Shown: one piece after another, positions 1 through 8,151 of the stretch
Layout: each line of letters begins with the position of its first letter
Position numbering within the stretch: position 1 is the stretch's first letter
The notes under the pieces: model-generated
What the model was told of the DNA's origin: nothing
The model's input: only the letters and a program-made list of their open reading frames with translations
Database searches by the model: none
Translations under genes and position numbers: made by a program
Source of the DNA: a virus
Virus record (IMG/VR): IMGVR_UViG_3300043468_001598
Span: 1-32,432 of that record
Strand: one strand, 5' to 3'
DNA length: 32,432 nt

Positions 1-2
1 AA

Positions 3-572
3 CAGCGTCCAGCTGAGCTAGCCAATTTGATTTATTTTCTTTTTAACAGAAAAGCGGCCGGTGAAAAGCTAGACTATTATGCTGAGATAGGTGCCTGTTC
101 TGGTGGTACTACATTCTCCATAAACAAATTTTTAAACTTCAAAGAGTTGTTGATTATTGATGACGGTGGAGCTGAAGCCGTTCATTATATCAATGCACGT
201 GGCAATCAACTAAGAAGTCAAAATCTAGGTACAATTCCTCGCATAGAAATCATAGGTTCCTCTGCTGAACAGCGTGTCATTGACATGAGCAAACATATAG
301 CTAGCAAACAACTATATGACATTCTTTTTATTGATGGTGATCATAGCTATGAAGGTGTAAAAAATGATACTATTAATTACCTATCCATAGTTAGGTCTGG
401 CGGTTATGTAATTTTTCATGACACTAACCACATCAAAGGCATCATGGATTGGATGCAAGAAATACCATCGAGAGTTCCTGAATTAGAATTTGTTAATAAA
501 TTTAGTTTTAAAGACTCATACACAGATAGATTTCCAACTGGTATAGGAATTACTATTTTCAGAAAGTCATAG
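3..572 (+). CDS. SAM-dependent methyltransferase, Methyltransf_24-like (5' partial)
   Basis: The reading frame is open to the left edge of the window, so the true start lies upstream; the first possible internal start is a TTG at 27. Visible motifs are an AdoMet-binding segment YAEIGACSGGTTFS followed by LLIIDDGG, and later DILFIDGDHSYEGVKND and GGYVIFHDTNH. The pattern DGDHSYEGV...GG...HD is characteristic of the Methyltransf_24/CmcI-like O-methyltransferases, which methylate sugars or small molecules. The stop is separated by one base from the next gene, so it is the first visible member of the surface-modification operon that follows. The substrate cannot be inferred. Confidence 0.75.
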   Translation, partial: QRPAELANLIYFLFNRKAAGEKLDYYAEIGACSGGTTFSINKFLNFKELLIIDDGGAEAVHYINARGNQLRSQNLGTIPRIEIIGSSAEQRVIDMSKHIASKQLYDILFIDGDHSYEGVKNDTINYLSIVRSGGYVIFHDTNHIKGIMDWMQEIPSRVPELEFVNKFSFKDSYTDRFPTGIGITIFRKS

Positions 573-573
573 C

Positions 574-897
574 ATGCAAGTAATGAAGTTGACAGATTTT
601 ACTAGAGGATGGTTCATAGGAAATTTTGACCCTAGTATTTTAAAAACCAAAGATTTCGAAGTTGGCGTTCTCACGCACAAAAAACATGAAGTATGGCCCA
701 GACACTATCATAAAATTGGTACAGAGTATAATGTATTAGTTTCAGGAAGTATGACAGTGGCCAATACCCTTATTGGTCCTGGTGATGTATTTGTGTTTAA
801 TCCCCTGGACGTTGCTGATCCTGTTTTTCATGAAGATTGTATTGTGGTATGCGTAAAGGTACCCAGTATACCTGGAGATAAGTATGAACTTGTTTAA
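574..897 (+). CDS. Small cupin-fold protein
   Basis: A 107-residue protein with a single cupin domain. The first cupin motif is seen as RHYHKIGTEYNVLVSGSMTV (His, His and Glu in metal-ligand positions), followed by GPGDVFVFNPLD, which fits the second turn. Cupins of this size act as isomerases, epimerases or binding proteins in nucleotide-sugar pathways, which suits the neighbouring methyltransferases and glycosyltransferases; the reaction is unknown. It starts one base after the preceding stop (a second ATG follows at 583) and its 3' end overlaps the RuBisCO-like gene by 14 bases, indicating translational coupling. Confidence 0.65.
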   Translation: MQVMKLTDFTRGWFIGNFDPSILKTKDFEVGVLTHKKHEVWPRHYHKIGTEYNVLVSGSMTVANTLIGPGDVFVFNPLDVADPVFHEDCIVVCVKVPSIPGDKYELV

Positions 898-2077
898 AGA
901 AAAGAGTGAAATAGATTCATCCAAATACTTTATAGCTACCTATGCTGCTATTTCAAAAACTACGCTCAAAGAATTGGCCTGGGATATAGCGGTTGGACAA
1001 AGTGTAGGTAACCCCAATGTTAGAAGTAAATGGGAAGACGATGCGTTATTTGAAACACATAGCTGTCTCATCCTAAACAATCAACAAGAGCTTGAAAACA
1101 CTAACCGTGGCATCATAGAGATTGCTTTTCCGGTAGCCAACATAGACCTAGAGACCGACGGCGTTAATCATTTAATCTGTCAGCTCATGGGTGGGCATAC
1201 TGACATAGATATCGTTCAGAGATGCAGGCTCATTGATCTAGACTTGCCCGATTGCATGAAAACAGTTTTCAAAGGACCTAAATTTGGTCTTTCAGGGCTA
1301 AGAAAAATAACTGGTAATTATAACAAGCCCTTGTTGGGCGGCATAATTAAACCTAAAATTGTACATAAGAAACATGTGCTTGAAGATATGGTCAGAGCAC
1401 TCATAGATGGAGGTGTCGATTTCATCAAAGAAGATGAAATCATGAGCAGTGTACCTCATCTTCCTCTGGAGCAACGTGTAGACATAGTTGCCAATCTACT
1501 TGCCAAAGCAAACTATAAGCTGGCCTATTGTCATACCATCAATTGCGATCCGCATGATTTACAAAATCGCATCAACACAGTTGTTGAATTGGGCGGCAAT
1601 GGGGTTCATATCAACATTTTGGGTGGCCTGGGTACGTATCATAGTGTGCGAAAAATGGATGTACCTATTTATATGCATCTGCAAAGTAGTGGTCAAAAGG
1701 TCCTGACTAATATTAATAATCCTTATAGCATAAGCTGGCCTGTGGTCTGCCAACTTGCTACTCTAATGGGAGTAGATACCATACAGACTGGTATGATTGG
1801 TGGATATAGCAATGACGATCCAGCAGAGATTTTAAAATGTTTGAACATTCTCAGAGCAGGCAATACTGTTCCAGCACTTAGTTGTGGGTTTCATCCAGGC
1901 ATGGTAGACTGGGTGACCAAACAGGTAGGTAATGATTATTTGGCCAATAGCGGTAGTGCCATACATGGCCATCCTGGCGGAACTCTGGCCGGCACCAAAG
2001 CCATGCGCCAGGCCATAGACAATGATCACAATACTGAATATGCTGATGCTATTAGGACCTGGGGGCTGGTGCAATAA
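884..2077 (+). CDS. RuBisCO-like protein (form IV-like RLP)
   Basis: A 397-residue homolog of the RuBisCO large subunit. Aligned by eye to plant RbcL, IIKPK holds Lys156 and Lys158 (RbcL K175, K177). GGVDFIKEDE holds Lys182, Asp184 and Glu185 (K201, D203, E204), so the carbamate/Mg triad is intact. His265 fits H294. The carboxylase residues are not kept: R295 aligns with Leu, H327 with Gln301, loop-6 K334 with Tyr308, SGG(379-381) is SCG (333-335), and N123 aligns with Gly. This suggests an enolase, isomerase or decarboxylase-type RLP rather than a CO2-fixing enzyme. Known RLPs act on 2,3-diketo-5-methylthiopentyl-1-phosphate or in acid-sugar catabolism. GGAG stands a few bases before the ATG, and the start overlaps the cupin gene. 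The substrate is unknown; the glycan-gene context hints at a sugar-derived compound (inference). Confidence 0.85.
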   Translation: MNLFKEKSEIDSSKYFIATYAAISKTTLKELAWDIAVGQSVGNPNVRSKWEDDALFETHSCLILNNQQELENTNRGIIEIAFPVANIDLETDGVNHLICQLMGGHTDIDIVQRCRLIDLDLPDCMKTVFKGPKFGLSGLRKITGNYNKPLLGGIIKPKIVHKKHVLEDMVRALIDGGVDFIKEDEIMSSVPHLPLEQRVDIVANLLAKANYKLAYCHTINCDPHDLQNRINTVVELGGNGVHINILGGLGTYHSVRKMDVPIYMHLQSSGQKVLTNINNPYSISWPVVCQLATLMGVDTIQTGMIGGYSNDDPAEILKCLNILRAGNTVPALSCGFHPGMVDWVTKQVGNDYLANSGSAIHGHPGGTLAGTKAMRQAIDNDHNTEYADAIRTWGLVQ

Positions 2078-2079
2078 TC

Positions 2080-2802
2080 ATGCTAAAAGACAGACTAACG
2101 AACTACATCTACAGCGGTCAAGAGAGCGTAGCTAGCCAAAAGATGCTACAGGTTCTGAATCATATTCAGGATCTTGATGTTAAATGTATTTTAGATGTTG
2201 GCAGCTGGCATCTAAAACAAAGCATGGAATTCTTAAATGCTTTTCCTGATGCTCAGGTACATGCCTTTGAACCTGCGCCCGATAATTTCAACCTCTGTAA
2301 AAATACTCACATGTACATGGATCCACAGAACCGGGATCGCTTAAAGGTATACAATGTGGCCTTAGGCGATGTCAATGGAACCATAGATTTTTATGTTATT
2401 GATGACACCAAGGGCGACAGCAACGCAGGTGCTGCCAGTAAGTTTAAATTCAAGCCTGGAATGAATGGCAGTTTTTATAACCAAAATTGGATTCAAAAAC
2501 AAGTAACAGTTAGTCAGTATAGATTAGATGATTTTGTTCCCAAGTACATTAATATGCCTGTGGATATTTTGTGGATTGATGTACAGGGCGCAGAGTTGTT
2601 TGCTTTTAAAGGTGCTGAAAGGACCTTGAAGGATACTAAAATGATTTTTACTGAGGTTGGTCTAGAAGCCTACTACGAAGGTCAGAGTCTTAAACCACAG
2701 ATTGATGAATATTTAAACAGTTTAGGATTCGAAGAAATTAAAGAAGCGTTTGAGCTGAACGGCTTTGCATACGAAGGCAACGCAGTGTATAAAAGAATAT
2801 GA
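2080..2802 (+). CDS. FkbM-family methyltransferase
   Basis: A 240-residue class I SAM methyltransferase. Motif I is CILDVGSWHLKQSMEF with the acidic ribose-binding stretch VHAFEPAPDNF. The FkbM signature is completed by VTVSQYRLDDFV and VDILWIDVQGAELFAFKGAE. FkbM enzymes O-methylate sugars or polyketides, and phage copies usually sit in glycan cassettes. It begins two bases after the RLP stop and its final TGA overlaps the ATG of the next gene (ATGA), so it belongs to the same transcript. Methylation of a host or virion surface sugar is an inference from context. Confidence 0.82.
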   Translation: MLKDRLTNYIYSGQESVASQKMLQVLNHIQDLDVKCILDVGSWHLKQSMEFLNAFPDAQVHAFEPAPDNFNLCKNTHMYMDPQNRDRLKVYNVALGDVNGTIDFYVIDDTKGDSNAGAASKFKFKPGMNGSFYNQNWIQKQVTVSQYRLDDFVPKYINMPVDILWIDVQGAELFAFKGAERTLKDTKMIFTEVGLEAYYEGQSLKPQIDEYLNSLGFEEIKEAFELNGFAYEGNAVYKRI

Positions 2803-3278
2803 AAATTATAGCACACCGAGGCAATACACAGGGCCCTAACACACAAGAAGAAAACTATCCTGATTACATACAAAATGCCATTAGGCTAGGGTTTGATGTA
2901 GAGGTAGATCTTTGGGTACAGGACAACGAACTTTGGTTAGGCCATGATGAACCTACTTATAAAATATATAAAGGTTGGCTCAACGAACGACATAATCGAT
3001 TATGGATACACTGTAAGAACCTAGATGCCCTAGAGTATTGCAGCATGTACAAAGATTTAAATTTCTTTGCGCACGATTCGGATCCCTATGTTGTAACCAG
3101 TAAAGGTTATATTTGGGCCTATCCTGGTCATTATGGTAAAACTGCTACAGTCATGGTCATGCCCGAATATGTGTTTCAGTTAGCACAGGCTACAGCTAGA
3201 TTGCGCACCCACTATGGTATCTGTACAGATTATGCTCAAAGGGTAAAAGATGAAACGGTCAGTAATAATACGAGGTAG
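2799..3278 (+). CDS. GDPD/PI-PLC-like phosphodiesterase-fold protein
   Basis: A 159-residue protein that starts MKIIAHRGNTQGPN, with the HRG signature of glycerophosphodiester phosphodiesterases. GFDVEVDLWVQDNELWLGHDEPTY then supplies the E-x-D metal ligands and the second catalytic His. It is shorter than full-length GDPDs (about 250 residues), so the barrel is minimal or truncated. It overlaps the upstream gene by 4 bases and the downstream gene by 29. Similar small HRG proteins occur among glycosyltransferases in polysaccharide loci, where they may cleave or remodel phosphodiester-linked sugars. Enzymatic activity is not assured. Confidence 0.65.
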   Translation: MKIIAHRGNTQGPNTQEENYPDYIQNAIRLGFDVEVDLWVQDNELWLGHDEPTYKIYKGWLNERHNRLWIHCKNLDALEYCSMYKDLNFFAHDSDPYVVTSKGYIWAYPGHYGKTATVMVMPEYVFQLAQATARLRTHYGICTDYAQRVKDETVSNNTR

Positions 3279-4050
3279 TCTGGGTAACAGTAAAAATCCA
3301 ACTAATTTTACCCAGCAAGTCGTAGACAGCATCAGAAGCTGGCATAATGATGAAATAATACTTAGCACCTGGGAACATCAGTTAGACCAAGCCCGACATA
3401 TACTGGGCATAGACAAGATTATACTTAGCAAAGACCCTGGTCATGATCCTGGCCATACCATGCGTCAATACATTACCTATGAGGCAGGACTCAACGTAGC
3501 TCAAGGTGAACAAATACTAGTAACTCGAACTGACATGCTGCATTTTAGAAATTTGTTTGAATTCATAGGCAGCAATGTGGCTCGTACACCAGAAAACATG
3601 GGGGCATTTACACACAAATTGGTCATAGGCAACATGATGACCATTAGGCCCGATAGTTCAGAGATTGTTAGAACCTTTAGACCCAGTGACTGGTTTCAGT
3701 GCGGTTGGGCTCAGGACATGCGCAAATGGTGCGGCATTGGTCAGGAAATTCGTAGTATAAATTGGAATCTATATGCTGATCTGTATGCCAGACAGCAGAC
3801 CTGTACTGAAAAATTGTGGTTTAGTTTGGTACTGCAGAAGTATTTTAACAATGATCTCACCTGGAATAATACTGCTGAGTTCGATGGGTTAGCCTGGCAT
3901 GCCATTAATGATAACTTTTTAGTTTTAGATAACATAAGTACAGCCCGCACCATGAATCTAAACTGGACATTTCAACCACAAAGATTGCACTGTTACTACA
4001 CAGAAAAACTTTATAACATGAAACTTCAAGAACTATGTACAAGGAATTAA
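3250..4050 (+). CDS. WavE-like lipopolysaccharide-synthesis family protein
   Basis: A 266-residue protein beginning MKRSVIIRGSLGNSKNPTNF, followed by SIRSWHNDEIILSTWEHQL, LSKDPGHDPG and EQILVTRTDMLHF. The early IRG segment, the ST.W stretch and the central R.D mark the WavE family, named for a Vibrio LPS core gene and usually treated as a glycosyltransferase. It overlaps the GDPD-like gene by 29 bases and ends one base before the next gene. A role in sugar transfer onto a surface glycan is likely. The donor and acceptor cannot be read from the sequence. Confidence 0.65.
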   Translation: MKRSVIIRGSLGNSKNPTNFTQQVVDSIRSWHNDEIILSTWEHQLDQARHILGIDKIILSKDPGHDPGHTMRQYITYEAGLNVAQGEQILVTRTDMLHFRNLFEFIGSNVARTPENMGAFTHKLVIGNMMTIRPDSSEIVRTFRPSDWFQCGWAQDMRKWCGIGQEIRSINWNLYADLYARQQTCTEKLWFSLVLQKYFNNDLTWNNTAEFDGLAWHAINDNFLVLDNISTARTMNLNWTFQPQRLHCYYTEKLYNMKLQELCTRN

Positions 4051-4051
4051 C

Positions 4052-5005
4052 ATGAAAGATTTTTTATTTTTTAATTATGATTGGGTAGCAAATAGTACAT
4101 ATTTGTTCAAAAGTTTCGAAGTGTCTGGTTACAGTTGTGATTTTGTAAATGAACAACAACTCCAATCTTTTGTACCACCATCTCAATATAGGGTAGTTGT
4201 TGCTTACCTGCATGAGCCCTGGCAGATTCCCATAATCAACAGGCTCATGTCTATGTACTTTAAGGATAGTTTCTTTGTACAGCATGATGACACTGACGAA
4301 GAACATGTACAACGTTGGTTTGAAAGATCTCCTGACCTAATCATGCAAAGGGAATTGACTGCTGCAAGCCAGAACCCTTATAATTGTCCTACGTACCCGC
4401 AGCATTTTCCCATACCCAGCATATACCGTGACAACAGCGAAAAGACCTTGGATGTGATGTTCATGGGAACGCCAACTAATCCTGGTAGAGTTCGATTTGT
4501 GCAGAAGTTGTTGGAACTTAGTACTGGTCCGCTTAAACATCTTAACTGGGGACTGCAGTATAGCAAAGAAAGAGCCAAGGGACGTAATCCAGATTTGTTT
4601 ATAAAAGCAGCAAATTCAACAAAGATTGGATTGAACTTTCCTGGTAACAGTCGTGATCAATGGAGGACCTGGGAGTTAGCCAGTGCTGGTTGCGCTATAC
4701 TTATGCCCCAGAGTCCACTGCTAAGTATCAGACCCGATCATCAGCCCTTTGAAGAATATGTTAGGTTTAAAGATGATTTGTCTGATCTAGAAGAAAAAAT
4801 TGTTTGGCTTTTGGAAGCAGATAGGTGGAAGGACTGGGGCAATAAGGCCAAACAAAGCTATGATTTATTTCATACACCGGAAAAATGCTTTGAGCACTAT
4901 CATGATTGCGTACTAAGGCATGCTCCGGTTCAGCCACGTACTATCATTCCACATAGTGCTGAAAGCTACTTTGACGCCTGGCGTAAAAACCCTAACAACT
5001 ACTGA
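4052..5005 (+). CDS. CgeB-like glycosyltransferase (GT-B fold)
   Basis: A 317-residue protein. The C-terminal half has LDVMFMGTPTNPGRVRF, then INFPGNSRDQWRTWELASAGCAILMPQ and a late FKDDLSDLEEKIVWLL segment. This layout (small Rossmann start, E-x-x-x-x-G nucleotide-sugar-binding helix, then an acidic helix) matches the CgeB/spore-maturation glycosyltransferase family of GT-B enzymes. The N-terminal half carries YLHEPWQIP and HDDTDEEHV. AAGGA precedes the ATG. It is the last gene of the surface cassette, six bases before the DUF3310-type gene, so the sugar genes and the replication genes may share a transcript. Confidence 0.72.
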   Translation: MKDFLFFNYDWVANSTYLFKSFEVSGYSCDFVNEQQLQSFVPPSQYRVVVAYLHEPWQIPIINRLMSMYFKDSFFVQHDDTDEEHVQRWFERSPDLIMQRELTAASQNPYNCPTYPQHFPIPSIYRDNSEKTLDVMFMGTPTNPGRVRFVQKLLELSTGPLKHLNWGLQYSKERAKGRNPDLFIKAANSTKIGLNFPGNSRDQWRTWELASAGCAILMPQSPLLSIRPDHQPFEEYVRFKDDLSDLEEKIVWLLEADRWKDWGNKAKQSYDLFHTPEKCFEHYHDCVLRHAPVQPRTIIPHSAESYFDAWRKNPNNY

Positions 5006-5011
5006 GGATAT

Positions 5012-5299
5012 ATGAAATACAAGTATCGAGAAAATGAGCTCATGCAACAACTACAGGCCTATGTTGACAGTACCTATGGTGAACATTATGCTCAGGGAAA
5101 AATTCAGACCACCGAATTCATCATTGATTGTGGTGATGGCATACCGCACACACGGAGCAACATCATCAAATATTCGCAGCGTTACGGCAGAAAAGGAGGC
5201 CGAAACAGAAAAGACATATTGAAGATTTTACACTATGCCCTTATAATGTTGTATGTGCATGATTTGGAAACCCAAGGAGTAGATAATGCAGATCAGTAA
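5012..5299 (+). CDS. DUF3310-type phage protein
   Basis: A 95-residue protein whose C-terminal half (IIKYSQRYGRKGGRNRKDILKILHYALIM, split here by description only) has the KY..RYG.K.G..RKD..K..HY pattern of DUF3310/SaV-like nucleotide-kinase-related proteins, found widely in phages next to DNA-metabolism genes. The N-terminal part has YVDSTYGEHYAQGKIQTTEF. A GAGGA Shine-Dalgarno lies just before the ATG and the 3' end overlaps the clamp gene by 14 bases. The function is not established; the location next to the replisome suggests nucleotide or DNA metabolism. Confidence 0.7.
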   Translation: MKYKYRENELMQQLQAYVDSTYGEHYAQGKIQTTEFIIDCGDGIPHTRSNIIKYSQRYGRKGGRNRKDILKILHYALIMLYVHDLETQGVDNADQ

Positions 5300-5948
5300 T
5301 GAGACCATCCAGCTTCTAAAGAACTTTGCTACCATCAATAGCAACATCATCTTTAGGCCTGGCGACAAGATTGTTACCATGAGTACGGCCAAGAACATCT
5401 TTGCGGCTGCTACGGTAGCTGAAAATTTCCCTCGCGAAGTAGCCATCTATGACCTGAACAGTCTTTTGGCACTCATGACCTTGAATGAGAAATGTGAAGT
5501 TGACTTTAATGAAGAAAGCCTCCGCATCGCCCGCAACGGTGGAGACTTTGAATATTTTTATTCGGACCCAAGACTAGTAACTGCGCCACCAGCCAACAAG
5601 AGCATCGAAGTAGACAACCACTTCCAGTTTAAGCTCAGCGCCGAAGACGTTCAGACCATGCAAAAGGCCATTGCCATTACGGCCAGCCCTAATATCTTCA
5701 TCACCAGTAAGCTAAACCAAGTAACACTTAGCATCAGTGATAAGAAAAACGCCAAGGCCAATAGCTATAAAAAGGTCATTGGTCCAGGCTTCGATGACTT
5801 CAATGTATTCTTCGGCGTAGACATCTTCAAGATCATCCCCGATGCCTATACGGTAACAGTAAGCAAGAAAAAATTCCTGCATCTCAAGCACGAGACCAAG
5901 AATCTTGAATACTGGTTGGCCTGTGATCCAGATTCGACTTTTGCCTAA
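5286..5948 (+). CDS. 45: Sliding clamp, T4 gp45-like
   Basis: A 220-residue protein, close to T4 gp45 (228). It begins MQISNETIQLLKNFATINSNIIF and keeps the clamp pattern TMSTAKNIFAAATVAENFP...VAIYDLNSLLALM in the first domain and AITASPNIFITSK..QVTLSISDKKN in the second. gp45 trimerises into a ring that tethers DNA polymerase to the template and, in T4, also activates late transcription. That matters here because TATAAATA late promoters are present in the window. AAGGAG precedes the ATG. It is followed by a micro-gene and by the clamp loader, the canonical T4 order 45-44-62-regA. Confidence 0.93.
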   Translation: MQISNETIQLLKNFATINSNIIFRPGDKIVTMSTAKNIFAAATVAENFPREVAIYDLNSLLALMTLNEKCEVDFNEESLRIARNGGDFEYFYSDPRLVTAPPANKSIEVDNHFQFKLSAEDVQTMQKAIAITASPNIFITSKLNQVTLSISDKKNAKANSYKKVIGPGFDDFNVFFGVDIFKIIPDAYTVTVSKKKFLHLKHETKNLEYWLACDPDSTFA

Positions 5949-6124
5949 TGAATTCGCAGCCCAGCAAAGCCGAAGAGAACATTCGATATGTCGCTAGAAT
6001 CATCAGCGAGCGCGAATGTGGATCTCAGGACCAATGGGAATATTATGTTCCACGCGCCTGGGAAGTAATTTTATTGGTCGAACAGTTAGGTTTTTTGAAC
6101 AAGAAACGTTTCTGGGGTGAGTGA
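5948..6124 (+). CDS. Hypothetical 58-residue protein between gp45 and gp44
   Basis: A small protein (starts MNSQPSKAEENIRYVARIIS, ends LGFLNKKRFWGE) whose ATG overlaps the TAA of the clamp gene by one base (TAATG), a coupling arrangement seen throughout this region. It is probably real because it fills the gap between gp45 and gp44 in frame without wasted bases and has a normal amino-acid composition rich in charged and aromatic residues. No domain is recognised. A role near clamp loading is only a guess from position. Confidence 0.6.
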   Translation: MNSQPSKAEENIRYVARIISERECGSQDQWEYYVPRAWEVILLVEQLGFLNKKRFWGE

Positions 6125-6148
6125 AGTAAAATAAATTATGGAGTTATT

Positions 6149-7087
6149 ATGGAAATTCGTGATGAGCAGTTTTTGTGGGTTGAAAAATATCGTCCTCAGC
6201 GCTTGGCTGATTGTATCTTGCCCTCAGACCTATTACAGATGTTTGAGCAGCAGGTCCAGAAGGGACAGGTCCAGAACATGCTGCTATGCGGCACACCAGG
6301 CACAGGCAAAACCACAGTAGCTAGGGCACTTTGTGAAGAATTGGGCGTCGATTTTATTGTTATCAATGGCAGTCTGGACGGTGGTATTGATACTCTTAGA
6401 ACCAAAATCAAAGACTTTGCCAGCACCGTCAGCTTCGGTGGCGGTATTAAGGTTGTAATTCTCGATGAGGCAGACTATCTGACTACGGCCACGCAGCCTG
6501 CGTTAAGAAACTTCATCGAAGAGTTTAGTGCTAATTGCAGGTTCATCTTTACCTGTAACTTCAAGAGTCGCATCATTGAGCCACTGTGGAGCAGGTTGGT
6601 AGTGGTGGAATTTAAGATACCCAAGTCCGACAAGCCCAAGATTGCCAGTCGCTTCATGAAGCGTGTCAAATTCATTCTGGACAATGAAAAGATTGCATAT
6701 GACGAAAAGGCCCTGGCCGCAGTAGTCATGAAGCATTTTCCGGACTATAGACGCACCATCAATGACTTGCAACGCTATGCCAGCATAGGTCGCATCGATG
6801 CCGGCGTGCTAAGCACCCTGGATGATGAAACCTTCAATGCTCTGGTAACTGCTCTGCGTGAAAAAGATTTCAAGGCCATGCGTACCTGGGTTGTGAACAA
6901 CAATGATGATCCACATGCAGTATTTCGTCGCATCTATGACAACATCACAGACATCATCAACGAAGTGCCACAGGCCATTCTGATCCTGGCTGACTATCAG
7001 TACAAGGCAGCATTCGTAGCAGATCAGGAGTTGAATCTAGTTGCCTGTCTGACTGAACTCATGGCCACAGTTACCTGGAAGAACTAG
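6149..7087 (+). CDS. 44: Clamp loader large subunit, T4 gp44-like AAA+ ATPase
   Basis: A 312-residue AAA+ protein (T4 gp44 is 319). It starts with FLWVEKYRPQRLADCILP, typical of RFC-type loaders. The Walker A is GTPGTGKTT near residue 50, the Walker B is VVILDEADYLT, and sensor/arginine-finger segments are FIFTCNF and LWSRL. It forms the 4:1 gp44/gp62 complex that opens gp45 using ATP. GGAG eight bases upstream supports the ATG at 6149 rather than the one at 6138. It is followed by a micro-gene and gp62. Confidence 0.95.
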   Translation: MEIRDEQFLWVEKYRPQRLADCILPSDLLQMFEQQVQKGQVQNMLLCGTPGTGKTTVARALCEELGVDFIVINGSLDGGIDTLRTKIKDFASTVSFGGGIKVVILDEADYLTTATQPALRNFIEEFSANCRFIFTCNFKSRIIEPLWSRLVVVEFKIPKSDKPKIASRFMKRVKFILDNEKIAYDEKALAAVVMKHFPDYRRTINDLQRYASIGRIDAGVLSTLDDETFNALVTALREKDFKAMRTWVVNNNDDPHAVFRRIYDNITDIINEVPQAILILADYQYKAAFVADQELNLVACLTELMATVTWKN

Positions 7088-7088
7088 C

Positions 7089-7265
7089 ATGGAAACTACC
7101 TGGACCAAAGACTACAAGACAGCCCTGCTTCGCACCAGAGGTACTGGCTGGCGTCTGGTGTTGATCAACAGCATCACTGAACATCAGGAAGAGCTTTTCT
7201 TCGACAACATCTTCGATGCTCGAAGCTATGCACAAAACTGGATAGATGAGGCTGTAATATCATGA
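7089..7265 (+). CDS. Hypothetical 58-residue protein between gp44 and gp62
   Basis: A short gene that starts one base after the gp44 stop (METTWTKDYKTALL..., ending ARSYAQNWIDEAVIS) and overlaps the gp62 start by four bases (ATGA). Its tight fit between two partner genes supports its being translated. No domain is recognised; it is acidic towards the C terminus and rich in Trp and Phe. It may be specific to this phage lineage, as T4 itself has no gene here. Confidence 0.6.
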   Translation: METTWTKDYKTALLRTRGTGWRLVLINSITEHQEELFFDNIFDARSYAQNWIDEAVIS

Positions 7266-7705
7266 AGTTCTTTGACGACGAAGTAGCTGATAAGCCCGTA
7301 TTCGAAGAAATCGATGTACGTGTTACCAAAGTCTCGCCCTTTGCCTGGGCCGACAGTATCTATCAGCATAACTACATGATGACCGCTGACAATGAGAAAG
7401 ATTATAGCTCATACATGGTGAATAGAGCGCTGAGCATGGGCGAAGATACTGTGGCTGTAGCCAATGCCATGAATGGTCGCACGCATCTTGACCGAAAACT
7501 ACAATATGATTTTCTTATAAATATCGTAAGAGCCAGAAAAAGATTCAACAAATGGATCAAGGCCGAGACTGTTGACGCGGTAGAAGTAATCAAAACATAC
7601 TATGGCTATAGCACTGATAAAGCCGTCCAGGTTTTGCCCCTACTGTCCGATGCAGACATTGAAATCATGAAAAAAAGGACAAGAAAAGGTGGCTTAAATG
7701 GCTGA
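7262..7705 (+). CDS. 62: Clamp loader small subunit, T4 gp62-like
   Basis: A 147-residue protein, shorter than T4 gp62 (187). The central segments YSSYMVNRALSMGEDTVAVAN and LDRKLQYDFLINIVRARKRF fit the gp62 pattern S.YMVNR.LS...D.....N.MN...L..K.Q.D.L...IR..KRF..W. gp62 has no ATPase site and completes the gp44 pentamer. It starts on an ATGA overlap with the preceding micro-gene and overlaps regA by 8 bases, the same gene order as T4. Confidence 0.88.
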   Translation: MKFFDDEVADKPVFEEIDVRVTKVSPFAWADSIYQHNYMMTADNEKDYSSYMVNRALSMGEDTVAVANAMNGRTHLDRKLQYDFLINIVRARKRFNKWIKAETVDAVEVIKTYYGYSTDKAVQVLPLLSDADIEIMKKRTRKGGLNG

Positions 7706-8129
7706 AGATTTCTTCAAAATTGATTTCCCTGGCTACATGCCCCTGGAAATCAGTCTAAATCAACCCGACGATTTTTTAAAGGTTCGGGAGACTCTGACTC
7801 GCATCGGCGTAGCATCACGCAAAGACAATACCCTGTATCAAAGTTGTCACATACTGCACAAGCAGGGACGTTACTTCATAGTACATTTCAAAGAGTTGTT
7901 TGTGCTTGACGGCAAACCCGCTGATCTTACGGACAATGATCTGGAACGACGCAATACCATAGCCAAACTGCTGGTTGACTGGGGTTTGGTAAAGGTCCTG
8001 GATGCTGAAAGCATTCGTCATCAGGCTCCTCTGAGTCAGATCAAGGTCATCAGTTTCCGTGAAAAGGACCAGTGGAATCTGGAAACAAAATACAATATCG
8101 GCAAAAAGAAACCCGACAAGACCTTATAA
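7698..8129 (+). CDS. regA: Translational repressor RegA
   Basis: A 143-residue homolog of T4 RegA (122). The core PDDFLKVRETLTRIGVASRKDN, LYQSCHILHKQGRYFIVHFKEL and LVDWGLV closely parallel T4 RegA, and the C-terminal VISFREKDQWNLETKYNIGKKK matches its end. It has an N-terminal extension of about 15 residues (AEDFFKIDFPGYM). RegA binds early mRNAs at ribosome sites and represses their translation, in T4 including genes 44, 45 and 62 of this same cluster. Its stop codon overlaps a perfect T4-type late promoter for hsp20. Confidence 0.95.
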   Translation: MAEDFFKIDFPGYMPLEISLNQPDDFLKVRETLTRIGVASRKDNTLYQSCHILHKQGRYFIVHFKELFVLDGKPADLTDNDLERRNTIAKLLVDWGLVKVLDAESIRHQAPLSQIKVISFREKDQWNLETKYNIGKKKPDKTL

Positions 8130-8132
8130 ATA
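8125..8132 (+). promoter_or_regulatory. T4-type late promoter upstream of hsp20
   Basis: The octamer TATAAATA is the exact T4 late-promoter consensus, recognised by the gp55 sigma factor with gp33 and the gp45 clamp. It overlaps the regA stop and would start transcription about 12 bases downstream, giving hsp20 a structured leader of roughly 100 bases. Confidence 0.75.
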
Positions 8133-8151
8133 AAAGTATCCCCGGGATGGG

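Noticed and set aside
884-2077. A functional CO2-fixing RuBisCO
   Set aside because: Loop-6 Lys, H327 and R295 equivalents are replaced and no small subunit or phosphoribulokinase is nearby.
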